64,000 nucleotides of DNA from Bolinopsis microptera (taxonomy: Eukaryota; Ctenophora; Tentaculata; Lobata; Bolinopsidae): positions 3,190,001 through 3,254,000 of the forward strand of contig NC_087082.1 of assembly GCF_026151205.1 (NCBI RefSeq), in the 5' to 3' direction. Below the pieces are notes generated by a model. That model was not told the DNA's origin, did not search any database, and saw nothing but the letters and a program-made list of their open reading frames with translations. The translations under genes were made by a program, and so were the position numbers. Below are positions 1 to 14,000 of this stretch, one piece after another. Numbering within the stretch: the first letter of the stretch is position 1; every line of letters starts with the position of its first letter.

Positions 1-1090
1 TGGGACCTTGTGAAAACAGATTGTTGAGAATACAGACACTGGTTGTCGCGGCTGACGGATTTTCAAACGATGATAATATTGATAATGGAGGGCAATTTCT
101 GAAAATGAGATGATGGACTGGATTGAATTGTGTTTATGACTGATCTTATTTCTCACCTCGGAAATCAGGGAATTTAAATAAGTCTTGAACCTTAGATTAA
201 AGTATGATTTGCCATATTCAATAAATTTCTCCAACTATACTGGGAATACACGTTCTTTGTTGTTGGTTACTTATAGAAATAATTTGAACTGCCTTTAATT
301 TTTAATCAGGACTTGTGGGCAGGTTACAGTTTTTACAAATTAGTTTTTTATGAAACTAATTATAAGAATTTTTTGTGAAGTGGGTATCTTCTCTAAATCC
401 CATCTAGTGTGTATTAATGAATGGGGAAGTTAACACTTCTGATAGGGGGATATGGAACAATATAAGTTTCGGGATACCTTAAATATTATGACTATTCATT
501 TTATGTGAAACGTTTAGATTAAAATAAGGTTTGTTAACGTGATCAGAATGAGGTCTACTGTAAATAACGGGAATGTAATCTGTTTGAATTCGTATAATAA
601 TTTGTCGTTGTTTTTATGATTGTAGTTTTTGATGATTTATGAAGTTTTTTTACAATTGAAGTGTTTAATTTGCATTCGTCATACAAAAACTTTTAAACGT
701 AAGTTTTACTGACCTCGTATTCCACTGCAACTGTAAGGATATATGAAAAATTTCAGTGATGACTAATTATTCTTTTCACATACTTTACGGCTTTCAATAG
801 GTTATTATCTACCTTATATTATAATTGGGCCTGATATATAGTATAGGCAATTTCATAACAAATTGAAATTTATCCCGTTTCAATTCAATCAATATTAGGG
901 TAGGCCTATCACATTAGGAGCCCTATCACATAGTTCAAATGCATCTCAAAAGTATAGATGTTATAGACAATCATATAGTACTGAATGTTAATTAATGTAA
1001 TGTTCTATAAACTTATTCAGAGGAATTACATTTCATCCAATCTAATTCCCAGGATAAAGATCGTTAAGATCTAAACAGACTTTTCAGCGC
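1..1090. other. AT-rich stretch, no gene recognised
   Basis: I see no open frame with protein-like composition, no RNA gene and no clear repeat. The sequence is AT-rich and looks like ordinary non-coding or intronic DNA. Confidence 0.5.
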
Positions 1091-2790
1091 ATGGGTAAAG
1101 AGAGAATTCGATGGACAAAGCTTAATACATCAACAGCAGTCAGAGTCAATTTGGCAGCTCTTCCACCCTCAATGAATCAGTCAAATACTACTCAACCTTC
1201 TGCAAGAGAATCGTGGATGCAAGATTCTGATTCATTAGGATTTTTCTGGGATCTATACTCTGATAAGGAAGAAGCTAAAAATAAAAAAGAGACAAACACT
1301 GAATATGACTATTCGGCACATGGCCTTCATGTGATAAAAAGTCGACTCTAAGAAAAAATTGGGAAAGTTTTCAAGTATAAGGAGAGCTCTTCCGATTGAT
1401 GACTCGAAAAAGCCAGCTCATAAAATGGCAAGCAGATTTTAAGAACAACAATATCAATGATACACTCCAGTGATTAAGCAAAAGGAAATTTCTCTCCATT
1501 TTAGATCACCTACTGAAAGGAAATTACTCACATCAAATCCGGAAAAGAGTCTCAGATCAAGATCAAAAAGTATCTCGGAAAATCTGCCTCTTCTCGAAAT
1601 GAGCTAGGGACCTCTCCGGAGATCGGGATCTAGCAGTACAGCAAAGAAAAAGCAGAGTTTCGCTCAATAAGTCCGGAAATTATAAAGTATAGATAAGATT
1701 CAGTTTCCAAAGTGAAAACAAAAGAAGCAGACAAAGATCTCGATCAAAGTCCGGAAAATAAAGTATAGAAAAGCTTCGCTCAGTGTCCAGATGTGATTTA
1801 ACTGAGAAGACAGACAAAGGCTGTAGATCAGAAAGTCCCAAGTTAGACAGAAAAGAGGATTCCCGGTATTGGTCATAAAGAAATAGATATGACTAAGGCA
1901 GTGAAAAAGAGGCTTAAGCAAGTACAACTGAGTCTTCGGGAAATTGTCAAATCATCGAGGAAAAACTAATTTACCATGATGACTTGAACAAGCTTTCAGC
2001 TAGGATTCAAAAGCCGGAAAATTCTCGGGTTTAATGCTGAAAAGGTTACAAAGTTTAACACAAGTTAGAAGGAATGAAAAAGCCTGATGAAACGCAGTCA
2101 TCAGTAAACCCTCTGTCAGAGAAGAAGTAGGTGTTCTAACGAAAACTGATTATAAAGGCATGCTAGTCCTGTTTTGAACTTGGCAGTAATAAACTCACTG
2201 ATAGGGGAAAGAAACGAAGGAGGAGAGATAGTAAGAACTCATGATGAATCCGGCGAGAGCGCCAAAATTTTTCCCGGATGACAAAACGAAAGATTTACTG
2301 GATCTCTGCCCCAGTAGAACAATCATACAAAATAAGGACAAGATAGCTTTCATGAAAATATGCGGCAAAACTTTCAAAGATGTCATTCTGATTAGACAAA
2401 AAATGGAACTATTGATGATATGTTTTCGATCAATATAGCCATGGAAAAGTCAAACTGAACTAAAGATGCTGACCAAATGAATTCTCAGAGCCAAAAGGAG
2501 CATTAATACAAGGCAGGCAATCATGTCATATGTGCCTGAGAAATGTTCTAAGGATTCAATTGTATTTATGGAAAAACATGTACTCAGAGTGCCGATATAC
2601 AAATCACTTGCAACATATCATGTCAATAGTACCAGTACAATCATATCCATATGCATCAGTAAAAGGAGATGAAGATGTTTCGGTAGGAGCTAAGAAAGGT
2701 TCTAAAATCATCAATTTAAGAAAAATTCGCCTCAAGAATTTGGATGCAGTCTTCCTCGAAAGTGCCAAAGATTAGGGCAGAGACGTCACA
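1091..2790 (+). pseudogene. Decayed Ser/Arg-rich coding-like stretch
   Basis: One forward frame starts at an ATG at 1091 and runs 86 codons. The same and neighbouring frames then stay protein-like but are broken by many stops. Between about 1500 and 1900 the broken frame is rich in Arg-Ser and Lys-Ser pairs, for example RSRSK near 1560, and the phrase coding SPENK or SPEI recurs, as in RS-domain splicing or transcription proteins. A further 81-codon open segment lies at 2530-2775. There are no convincing splice sites at the breaks, so I read it as a dead copy of an unidentified RS-like gene. It could also be chance low-complexity sequence. I do not recognise the parent gene. Confidence 0.3.
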
Positions 2791-3555
2791 TCTTTCATTG
2801 AATGTGTTCCAGTTCCTTAGAGCGATGGTACTTGTGCCAGCCTTACTTTAAGAAGCTATCTAGACTGGTGACTTGCGAGAGGGCTCAGAAACAGAAGGCT
2901 TGTAGACACACGACACAATCCTTGAGGAAATCTGTTCTCAGGGTCTACCTTATTTCAGTGTTTGAGTTTGGGACCTGATGGGCGGTTTTGCTCATGTTAT
3001 AGAGGAAGAGAGTTCTTGTTTTAAAGATATTTTGCGTATAGAAGTTGTGGGTGGAGTTATTGACTTTTGAGTTATTATTTGGAGGATTCGCCAAGGAGAC
3101 CTCTGAGGTTTAAAGTACAAGAAAAAAAGGTGTTGAGAAGTTGTTATTGAGTCTTGAGTGATTGTTTGATTCAAAGCATCTGGACTTCTGACGTGGTTAA
3201 CTAATTGATAATTTAATTGTTTTATAGCAGTACTATTTGACGAAACACATACAAAAATTTATTGAGGACATACTAATCAATGTTATATTACTTGTCTAAA
3301 TTTTTGCTCAGCCCAAATATTTGTTCCCAATACCTGCTGTGTTTTTTTCTTTCTAATTCGAAATTTAAGCTCTAGCGATTTTCTGCAAAAATTCATGATT
3401 CCTGGACCACGAGTCGATTTTTTTTTCGTGAATCTATCAGGTAAAAGAATTTTTCAGTATATGACTTCACTATGCTTGTTAATTGAATCACTTTGTTACC
3501 CTGTAAGTCCTCCTACGTCCTACATGTTTTGTTTGTTAAATTAAAAACAATTACA
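2791..3555. other. Spacer between two decayed coding stretches
   Basis: AT-rich sequence with no supported gene. It separates the Ser/Arg-rich relic from the metalloprotease relic. Confidence 0.4.
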
Positions 3556-6180
3556 GGTACACATGGAAGTTGAGCTTTTAAGCGAGGGGTGTTCTCCGGA
3601 ACAACAAAGTTAAGAAGTCACAGAGGTCTGATAACACTGGACTAAGTGTAACTATTCTTGAACATGGCGGTCCTTATTATGAGCGCTAATACTATAGCTA
3701 TTAACGGACTCTTTCCCCATTTGGGGTTTTTTTGATGTCGATGGTTGCTCCATACTTTAGAGCACTTGGTCTTCATGGGCTCATCTTGTTATCCTAAAGG
3801 AATTTTGGACCATTGCTGCAAACCGCTGCTTTATCGAACGGGGACATATGCATGGGACAGTCAGGCCACCTGCCTACAACGTGGTTGTGCTGGAAAGAGG
3901 GGGTTCCTAACTTTTCCAGCCTCTCATTCTAGACCACATCCTCTTCCCGCTTTTAACTCAGACGAAGGGTTTGTCACGGAGGCTGTATATGTTAATGGTG
4001 ACGGACAGGGATGGTGGGCGTCGTTTACAAAATGTGAAATGCAGACTATGAGAATACTATTTGTATTGCATATAGAGCATTTTCTCCACTCTTTTTTTGG
4101 GCAACGGGTGAGTCCATATGGTGTTGGAAACGGTGGTATGCTACATGAATTGAGAACAAGCAGTATGTTGAGAATTGAAGAGATTTTCATGGTCAGGATT
4201 ACAGGCCTGAAAATATGAATTATCATTTGCGGTTAAGAATCAATTGAGGAAGTAACAGCCAGCTATCACTGAAGTTAACATAAAATACTTGAAAGACAAA
4301 TCTACTAACCGTTGTTAAAGCAGACTGATTGTCAATTTTTGAAGCGATAGAATTCATTGCTGCTGAAACTCACCGTTTCTCGTCCATCAGCGTGGAAACT
4401 GCTGCTATTCCATCGGCCCCAGAGGATGGGAAGACCCGGGGGTGTATGCTTTTTGCGTTTTAAGAGTTTGCCTTGAACAAATAAAAGAAAACTGGCCGAA
4501 GGACCTAACTCATAGAATATCTTGATAACTCATCGGCATCGCCTCTGACCAATGATTTGATCACATTCCGGAACCCTTTTGCTCGTTCCTTGTCCCTACC
4601 ACCAGATACTACTATCAACTACTGTAGTCACTTAAACTAGAGGAAATACTCTGAAAGCCATACGAGGTTAAAAGAGGCTTGTTCACTGTATTCTCATTAA
4701 AACGTTAGGACTGGTTCTATTGATCTAGATAGGATTTACTCGTTGTTCGAAAACAGACTTCGTGAAAGCAAAGTTGGAAATCGAAGTAAAAGATCCTCGA
4801 AAAGCATGGTATCTTATGCAATTGTGGACAAATTGTATGAGCGGGAGTGTCCAATTTGCTAGAGAACATACTCTAAGATGGATACTTTCCTATCTGGTCT
4901 CTTGAAGGAAGTCAGGATTTCTGGCAGGTGTTTTGAGCAGAATTATGGAATCACTTGTTACGTGTGTTGCTGCTAGCAACGTCAGAGCTTTTGAGTTCAA
5001 TGGATGAAGAGGACAGTGAGCGAATAGAAAGCGACATCGATGAAACTTGGTGAAGAAAAATAAACTAAGTAATTACGGAGAATCCTTGCTCAAGCTGAGG
5101 ATTTTCAATAACAAAGTATTTCACCTGAGTTATTTTCCGCTATCAGAAACCTGATCTAAGTCAGTTTGATGCAACGCCATTCTGCTACCTTCTTCCAGCA
5201 GGCAGATTTCATGTCCAATTTATTCCTCCATATCATAAACAGTCTCTTTCTAACCGCTTCTATTCTATCATAGCACTGATAAGTTTCGATCAAGAGGAAG
5301 TCATTAGTTCCTGCTTATTGAGGCTCTGTTGTACATTTACTTTGCTGATGAGGCTGGTTTTATCGATGAGTGGCGATGAGGTGCCATCCAAGTGTGAGAA
5401 GCTCGTTTCACACACCATGGTGTATCACTCGCGTCTGTTCAAAGAACAAATTGTCTGGAAATTCACACTTCAGAATATAGTTTAGAGGAAGGTATTGTTC
5501 TTCTCAGCAGCTCCTTTTCTATCAAGTTGTCGATAGCAAGAAGATCAGCGAGTTTATATCAACAACCGCAAGTCATGTCAAGCAAGCAAAACGATGTGCT
5601 ATTGAAACGTGTGCAGTCTCTGGTTATAACAAACACCTTTATCCTTCAGTACTTCAGATAAAAGTAGCCTCTTTTGTCAGGAGCATTCCTGGAGTTGTTA
5701 GTCTAGAAGATGCTGTGCCTCCCTACAAATCATGTTCAAAGAGCTTTTCACCTTCCGATTGCTGCTTGCATATTAATGAGCAAACCAGAATGTTACATAA
5801 AAAATCGATCTGTCCCGGAAATTCAGTTCGCTCTTAAGTAGACGGTCGCCTCTCTGATAAGCTCACTTCGTTTCAGCTTAATCGTTCTTATGCATAGATT
5901 TGACAAACCCACCCCCCCCAGATGGAAGAGGATATGGTTGTTAAGGTTACAGGAGAGGAAAACAAGTTACATGGATCCATCGTTCCAATATCTCATTCCT
6001 GTATAACGACCCTCTTGGACATTAAGATGAGAGTTTTCAAGAATTGGTTTGGGAAACCTTGATGGGGTTATTGGGACGAGAAATTCCGTGGAAGAAAAGG
6101 ACTTGCTAATCACTATTATACTGACTTCTGCAACGGATGGAAATCTCATGATGCAGCTCCAACAGTCAACGATGTTTCGG
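3556..6180 (+). pseudogene. Broken M16-family zinc metalloprotease copy
   Basis: The relic matches the N-terminal domain of M16 (insulinase-like) peptidases of the C05D11.1-like type. Just after a TGLSV segment near 3635, the block encoding DVDGCS is followed, after a one-base slip, by HTLEHLVFMGS (about 3747-3780). This contains the inverted zinc motif HxxEH. Downstream the same order as in the family appears: YPKGILD, GT-AW (about 3840), FVTEAVYVNG (about 3970-4000), CEMQ (about 4033) and, in another frame, a segment reading DYRPENM (about 4190-4215). The frame shifts repeatedly and has many stops. No introns interrupt the order, so a processed (retrotransposed) copy is likely. Family resemblance after about 4.3 kb is weak, so the right end is approximate. 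Active members cut peptides; this copy cannot make a full enzyme. Confidence 0.72.
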
Positions 6181-7049
6181 CAGCTTTCTGGCTGTCAAGG
6201 AGCTTACTGACAGCATTGTTTCGTCTGAAAAAATCCTACTGCCAATTGTGGCTGAGAACAAGTTGAGCTGTCAAAGCGTTTAATTTCATCTCTCTTGTGA
6301 GGAAGGTAAAATCCGGTTACAGTGCAGCTCTTTGGGATCTTGAACTTTATTCATGGAAAAACGGAGAGGAAAACCTTTTCAAGAAATTTCCGATTCTGGA
6401 TTGACAATATTTGTCAAGATATTGTTGATATTGTAAAGAGTATCATACACAGCTGTTTGCTACGGGTGATGAATCTGTTAAAGATTTATACTATTCCCAA
6501 ATAAGGAGGTTTAATTTATTGGACTTGAAATGTTTGGCGATTTCCGATTTTGACAGTTATACTCATATCATTAATTATTTATTGTGGTGGGAAATATTAT
6601 ATAATTAATTATGCAGCGTTAACTTTGCTGTTATTTGCTTTTTTTTGAATTGTGTACAACTTTTTTTATTATGATTAGATAGTTTATTAAGTTTATTAAG
6701 TAATTAGTTTTGAGAAGATTTGCTTTGGAGCTATTCTAAGGTTAGGTTAATCTTGATTTTAAAGGAGCTTTAATTTGAAAGGTTTATAGTGCTTGAAATT
6801 GGACAATGCGTTGTGTATTGCATACTTTATTTATATATACATTTAAGCATAATATATTTAATAAATTTGTGATTTATTGTTTAAAGAGCTCAATATATAA
6901 TGATCCATGAGTAATAATTCCAACTTCCATGATCAGGATGATTTCAGAATCATTATCAAGTATAAGTATGAATGATTCAAAAACTTCCATTCTTCGAAAC
7001 TTATCTTATAAACCTAAACTTCGGCCATATTTTTATTTGTCTTGACAAC
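6181..7049. other. AT-rich spacer
   Basis: Very AT-rich sequence after the metalloprotease relic, with long T runs at about 6640-6700. A 60-codon frame at 6322-6504 may be its eroded tail, but I cannot show that. No gene is recognised. Confidence 0.4.
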
Positions 7050-7702
7050 GTTTCAATGTAAAAACGTACCACACAATAGCTGGTGTATACTAACGACATC
7101 ATTCAGGTAGCATGTTTTAAAAACAGCTAATCGTCCAGGTCTAGCATGCAGGTAACTCCACAGCCTCTCCACAGACCAGCTCCCCTCGAGTTCCCCTCCC
7201 AGAACTCCCCTCTCCAGACTACTCCGAGTAGAACGTGCAATTTGTCCTGTAGTTGTAGAGAATACAGGTGGGGAGAGCGCGCAGCTAAGATCTCTTCTCC
7301 GACTCCTTGCAGAGAGGAATATCTGTAAATGACACCTAAAAGATGACCACCCTCGCTGGGAACTAGATCTAGGACAGTTGGCTGCATCCTCCAAGGGTAT
7401 CAACAGCACTGACCTATCAGTATGTACATACACCAGTCAGGTGGGTTGGTCAGCGCTGGTCTGGTATATACGACACCATGCAGTACGTTACAGCACACAT
7501 CAGCACCTAGGTGTACTTGGACGCGCAATGAGCGCTGCAGTCTCTTACTGTTGTGCGCCCGGGCGCACCGGTTTGGGTACTCACAGCCACACTCCCGTAT
7601 CATGGTACGATCAGCCTTCTGGTGGCGCGCAGGGACAAGCCTCCGACATCGCCATCCAAGCAGCTGAAATAATCGTACTCTAAGAAAACTGCTGAATACC
7701 AT
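7050..7702 (-). other. GC-rich island with overlapping open frames, unidentified
   Basis: Base composition rises sharply against both neighbours, and both strands stay open for 80-126 codons. On the minus strand one frame (7127-7387) reads as a plausible globular segment, with PTVLDLVPSEGGHLLG near its start and LHVLLGVVWRGEFWEG later. It resembles no family I can name. High GC by itself removes stop codons, so the open frames are weak evidence. It could be an exon, an exapted transposon piece or a CpG-rich promoter region. Confidence 0.25.
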
Positions 7703-9364
7703 CTATGTGAATCACATGGGTAAACTTTAGAGGAGATAGAGAAGGCGATGGAGAGAGACACTTATATGTCGAGTGAGCAAGCTAAGGAATTTGGACCTCA
7801 GTTGATCTGTGACAGTTCCGCCACCTGCTCCTCCAAATTAGATAGTATACTATGTTAACTGTGTTAGACTACAGGATCAGTGATTGTGGAACTGTTTGCT
7901 GGGATAAATTATTTTTTCGGAATTGAGGAATGCTGACTGATGTCCATTATATTCAGGATTCAGTATGAACTGATACAGGTACGTACCGTGGCCAAAATAA
8001 ATAGTTCAAACTGTCAGACAACGAATGAGATACCGTGACCCATCTCGCTAAATCAGGGTCTGTTTCTTTGCCCGACACAATTCATATGAATTATTGTACC
8101 TCACGTGTCTGAAAAGTTGATCACAGCAACGCTTAAAATATAAACTTAGGCGTATTTTTTTTATGAATAGGTACTTTGAGATTTCTTACGTATCTATCAG
8201 TTTTTTATTTGATTCACTGCTGTCAAATAAAGTCATCAAACCTAATCATGAAAATATTTTCTTTGAAGTTTATCTAATTTTCATAAATAAAATACAGCTT
8301 AAATATTACATAATTAAAATTAAAATATCCACAGACAAGAACAATACTAACATGTCTGTTTGATCACTCCAGTGATAACTGAATACTGTCTGATTGACCT
8401 TGTCTCTATTTTTAACTTTTAAATAGGGTTATGGGTATCTATGATAATGGAACTAACAATTATCCATGGGTTCGTGGTTTCTTCAAATCGAGTCACCGAA
8501 GTTGATCCGCTAGCTCTAGCAGTGGCTATAATACGGATTACTATCAATATTAAGTATAATTTAGTGTTTGACAATCTGATTTAATAAAAATTTAATACGT
8601 TGGTAATAATTAACTCAAGTATATTATATTATACAATTATACATTACTGCATTGCGTAATTTTTATTGTATATATAATATACAATATTAATTACTGCAAT
8701 TCACGTATGGTATTTTATGTAAGGATGGAATGCTTCCACGACAAAAAAGAAGTTTTCCCAGCCGGCTCAGCTGATCGCCTAGCTTGTACTCAATTCGTTA
8801 GACTAAGAATGGTAATAATTAGCGTTTATACTTGCTACAGCAACACAATGTATTCGCATGATTTAATTTGAAAATGCTCTTAAATAAGTACAATGCAGCA
8901 CTTTTTCTTTTACATTTCGCTTTGCTGATCTTGATGGGATTTATCACTTTGATCATTTACGTTATAGACTATAATTCGTAGTCAATAAGTGGTCCAGATC
9001 AGATTCAAACATTCCACGCTTCAGCATATTCAAATTGATGCCTTTAACAACCGCATCAACAATTACATAGCTGATAATAGTTGTTATATTTTTGTCACTT
9101 CATTAGTTCTAATCTCAAAAGTACTTTTTGAATTGTTCGCTTCGGTTACACAGATGCTTCATTCTAATGAGGATCCTCTTTGTTAAATAAATTCCCTTTT
9201 AGTTTATTTTTTTTGTGTACACAATTTAAAAAAAACAAAATGCCAAACAATCAGGCGGTCCTATCAGGCGTGTACTAGAACAGCTGCATGCAGTTGTTAT
9301 GGTAACATTACCGTTATATAGGTCGGGTGTTGTTATGGTTACATGACCATATAATGTAGTGACT
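7703..9364. other. AT-rich non-coding stretch
   Basis: No gene, RNA gene or clear repeat seen. A strongly AT-rich stretch with TATATA/ATATAT runs lies at about 8580-8700. Confidence 0.4.
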
Positions 9365-11050
9365 TTACTGACTTACGTCGGTTCTTGGTCCTGAAGCAAA
9401 ACTCACAATTCCTCGCCACACGTCGCGGTTCAAGCATAACAGATCTTATCTCTTCAACACAGGAAACGGCTGGTGTCCTTCTTTAGCATTCCAGAACGTA
9501 AGGTGGGGCCTCCCCGGGTCTCCTGTAACCATGCTGAGTGTCCCAGAAAAGAATTGGTTTGCCAGAAGGTCGTCATGCCTGGCTTACATGTCGCCAGTCT
9601 CATCTTCTGGAGGATATCACGCTGATGGCTTGGGGATGTTGCCGTATAAATCACTGTTATTGATGTTTGTGGCCAACGTATGTTTCAAGGCCATCCGGAG
9701 GCATTCTAGTGTAGCATACATTGATACGAATCAGTCATGATTGGCTTATCGTACCAATCTTCAGAGCCGTAAGGAGTACGGGATCAACCGTTGCTCGAAA
9801 GACACGGATCTTAAGTCCTGGCGCATTCCAGACTTCCAGGTTTTCTTTAACTGATGACGGCCCCATGCCTTTGCTCTTCCTAACACAAAGTCCTTCTCGC
9901 ACTCATTATTATGTGCTAAGGTAGAAAAATGTCATCTACTTGCCTCTATCTCCTGCCCACTTGCTGCTTTATGACGGTAGAGTCAGAATCAGAGAGATTG
10001 AATCTGATGTCCTTCGGTCTTACTCTCGTGGAGTGCAGTTCCAACGGAGTTAGCAGCCAGCTCCACAATGAGGAGAAGATCTTGTACGCTTGCTCTGCGG
10101 TGTCTGTTGTCAGTGCAGTCGTCAGCAAAGACGACCATCTGTCATCTTATCTGCTGTGTATCTTCCTGCTTCTTCTGGGGTTGACAGTGAAGCCAGGATC
10201 TTTGCTCTATGTCGATGTTGTCTTCACTAGTCAAATGACAATCACGAAGTGGTAGGGCGCAGTGTGTTCTCCCTGCATAACTCCAGCAAGTATAAGAAAG
10301 TTAAGTCAGACCATCATCGGATGACTCGTCGCCATGGTTGTCCTTGTACATAGCATCTATCAGCCTAACAATGGGCTTCTGGTATCCCATATGCAGGAGT
10401 ATCTCATCAATATACCCCTATGAATGCTATCAAAAGGCCTTCTTAAAATCGATGAACAACGGAGAAGGGCGGTCAGGTTTTTGTCTCTAGCCAACTCCAG
10501 TTCCTCCTTAGAAAAGGAATGTGGATGGTGGGTTACTGCGTCCCTCCGATAATCAGTTTTGGTTGATCCTCAGGCTTTTCTCATCGCTGGTTTGATTCTT
10601 TTTAAGGATCTACGATTCAGGGTCTTACTAACAATGGACGTAAGAGGCCGATTACTCAGTAGTCTACTCCACTTTTATTTAGATTTCCTTTCTTTGGCAC
10701 AGGCACCACGATGTTGAGTTGCCGCATTGATCAGGGATTTTTCCATCAACACAGAGGCGCTGTGAAGTGTCCTTCCAGCACTTCAATCTCCCCTATGCAT
10801 ACCTCCATCAAACCAGGCTGCATGGCTTGCTTTTTCATCGCCTATTCTATTGTCATTAATAGGTCCCACAATTTCATTATTCTTGCACAGTCAGCCAGCA
10901 TCCTCAGCCCGCCTGAATCCGAGAAACAGAGTCTCCATCCTCAACCTCATTTGGTAGCTCACTGCATGTGCATCCTTACACTCCCTTAACTACCTCTCTA
11001 CTCTTCCTATGTAGGATTCTCATGATATGCGTCTTGGGCCTGAAACAGAG
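9365..11050 (-). mobile_element. Broken non-LTR (LINE) reverse transcriptase relic
   Basis: Read on the minus strand from right to left, the sequence keeps the order of a LINE-type reverse transcriptase. There is a segment like KIPDQCGNSTSWCLCQRK (about 10730), then EKSLRINQN (about 10580), then FIDFKKAFDSIHRG (about 10400-10460), which is the conserved A-block. After this come AGVMQGE (about 10270), FADDC (about 10120-10135), which is the catalytic xxDD box, then LYGNIPKPSA (about 9615-9650) and WRGIVSFAS near 9395 at the C-terminal end. Stops and frameshifts separate nearly every block, so it is dead. No endonuclease domain, 5' end or poly-A tail could be placed, so the element is partial. 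Confidence 0.85.
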
Positions 11051-14000
11051 TTCTCTCCTCTCCGTTACCCTAGGATCTTGGGGGGTTGTTACGTTGTCTT
11101 CTTGGGATGGGCTAAGCAACTTATGATTGGTTGCTTTCACGCATCCAAAAGCTTTCCGTACCTGAATCGTGTGGGATCGTTTGCACTAGATTCTTCCTAC
11201 TTTAGCATTGAGAATCTGTTTTTCACCTCCACAGAATTACAAGGCTTTGCAATCTTATTCTTCTTTGATCAGTACTGTAGTCATATCTTACTACTCTAGG
11301 TGCATTCTGGCACTTTCAGGCAGGCTGTGTTGTCTGAACTATTCTACTAGGACGGTGGTCCGACCCAAGGAGAGTTAAAAGGAGATTGAGACCCAGTGTC
11401 CTTGACTGAGTTACGCCACTTCTGCCTTATCGGATGTAATCAATCTGACTCTTCGCTCAGTGTTCAGGTCAGGAGAGATACGTCCATAGTTCTAATGGGA
11501 CGTTTCTGGAACGGTGAGTTAGTTGCCCTCAAGGTTTCCCTCCACCCAAGTATCCCTGAGAAGCGATCGTTTCTGTTGGATACTCGATGCCAGTACCGAA
11601 CCTGAATCCTCCTCATTCAATCTGCTAAGATGGGCGTTAGCTCACCAACAACATAGCAGATGATGGGCTGGCACCTCTCAATTGAAGATACTTAGTCCCT
11701 CGTGAAAGTCCTCTGCCTCTTCATTTGATGCTGCTTCGTGGGACTGTACACCGTTATACTGTTATGCCGTGGTTACCCATAAAAGGATATGAGAAATTCG
11801 TTTCCCAAACGATTTCATGAGACTCACTGCTTTGTAGGCCCTGCTTGGTCAGCTTAAACAACTCCACCGGTTGCAGCTTGTGGGTGTTTCTCCAAGCAGG
11901 TGTGGTCACCAGGTGCACACCCTTAATCACTATATAGTAGTGAGCTATGTTTACATTACCAGGTCTCACAACAACAGGCCCCTTATTACAGAGAGGAAAG
12001 TTGTCAGAAGATAAGCCTGTATAAATATACACACACGACAAGTCCTACCTAGTAACTGTAGAACAAAGTGAAGAGGACACTACCAGTACACATGCGTATA
12101 TGTTACAGGGACGCATTAATCTCTCCGCTGAACAACTCAAAGGGGAAACTTAAAGGATCTGCTACAACTCGTCCGTAAGTTACTGTCTGCCATAATATTC
12201 TTCATTATATAATTGTAATTATGTATACAAGTCGTTTACTGTACTTTATCTCAGGATTAACTTATGCTAGATGTTATGATGGTATTTAGTCATTACTCTT
12301 TACGTTCCTCTTTGTGATCATTCCTTTCTGTTCATGTTTTAATTTCTATTTCGAAGGGCCCCATTTGACGGAATTGCAATGTCACATATTTAGTATTGGT
12401 TCTTCAGTGTTAGAATGTAGGTTGTTGTAATTACTCCTCATGAAGGATATGTGTTGTATTGAATGCACAGGGTTAATTTTAGCCTACCTGAATAAGTTCA
12501 TCATGTATTGTAACTTTGTTTTAAAACTTGAACCTTGTTTTCGCTTGTGTCTGTTTATCTTAGTTATACCACCTGCAATTCATCAATGTTACTTTAAGTA
12601 AGATCTAAAGATTGTGATCATGATCTAAAGCTTGTCTAAAGCGTGCATCTTCTAGTTTTAGTGGTCCACAGAGTGTTTAAAACATTTGTATCAGCGATGA
12701 TTAATCTCTTAAAATATCGATTAGACCCTAGTTAGATTGCACAGGGTAGGTCATCACTTTATGTAACATCCATGTTAGTGATGGTACTTTCACTTCCATT
12801 GTTATTGTATTAGGGAAGTAGTTTTAAACAGGAAGTTTGTGCTTTCGCTTTCCTAACCTTAAGTAAAAGATTTGTTTGAGTAGTCACTATGTAAAGACTC
12901 GATACGAAAAAAACGTTACATTACTTTGCGTTTAGTCTGGATATGTTTTTTTACATTTGCGGGCCGTGTAAGTTGAATGTGTGGGAGTGCAACATACACT
13001 ATACAATGGGTTTTATTTTCGTGTTGTTCCATACAAGATACATGGAGGAGGTTTCCTCATAGTCGTTTGGAAGTGGCCTGTATCACATACATCTCTATTT
13101 TGTGTTCACAATGTTACAAAATTCAATACAATTTTAATGTTATTATTGAAATTTTATGTTAGTAGTATAGTCGTTATTGTCATTGGTGGTCTTGTTGCCT
13201 TGTTGCATTATAATCTTTGCAGAGATTTTGAGTTTTTAATATTTTAATCAGGAGACTACTGCACGTGCAATGAGCATCCTTCTGTAAATGACATATCTGT
13301 TGGAGTTATTACAATGTGTGACATTTGCATCGTTGATTTTCCATGATACTACGTTCACTAGACATATACTTTATCAACTTACCTTAATCCCAACCAATAT
13401 TCCCAATGTTCGTTACACAGTTCTCTGTATCGTTTCTAACCCATATCCTCATAAACGTGACGTTTTGTCTTCTTTGTAAAGGAAATACGACGCAACACAA
13501 TATACAAACAATAACGGATACAAGGACTCAGCTAAGTGAAGAATAATCTATACAAAACTACAATAAGTAATTATCATTGACATTTCACACCTCACGCGAA
13601 CTCTATTGATTTTTTGCAGTAAATTAATATATTGCCAAATAACACTTTTGATACATTTGATACCAGACTGGTGGAACGTAATTTCAATTCGGGTATTGTG
13701 AATTTGTCATGTTACAGTAACATTATAGCATGAGTAACAGAGCTGATCTGTTAGCTCACTATTCGTTAAATAACGTGACGTTGCGTGATTAACCTGACGT
13801 GACGTCCATGTTTTCATACTTGTGACATCAGTTAACGTTTGGAAGTAATGGCACGTTATAGGGCACTAAAACATAAGTACAGTACAATGGTCATGTTCAC
13901 ATTGCAACTCACTTTCATTTTGACCTTTATAGAACGTAGTTTGTTTAACTTTTGTCAGATTTGCTGCGATGCGAGACTGTTTTATTTGCGGTCTTTGGAC

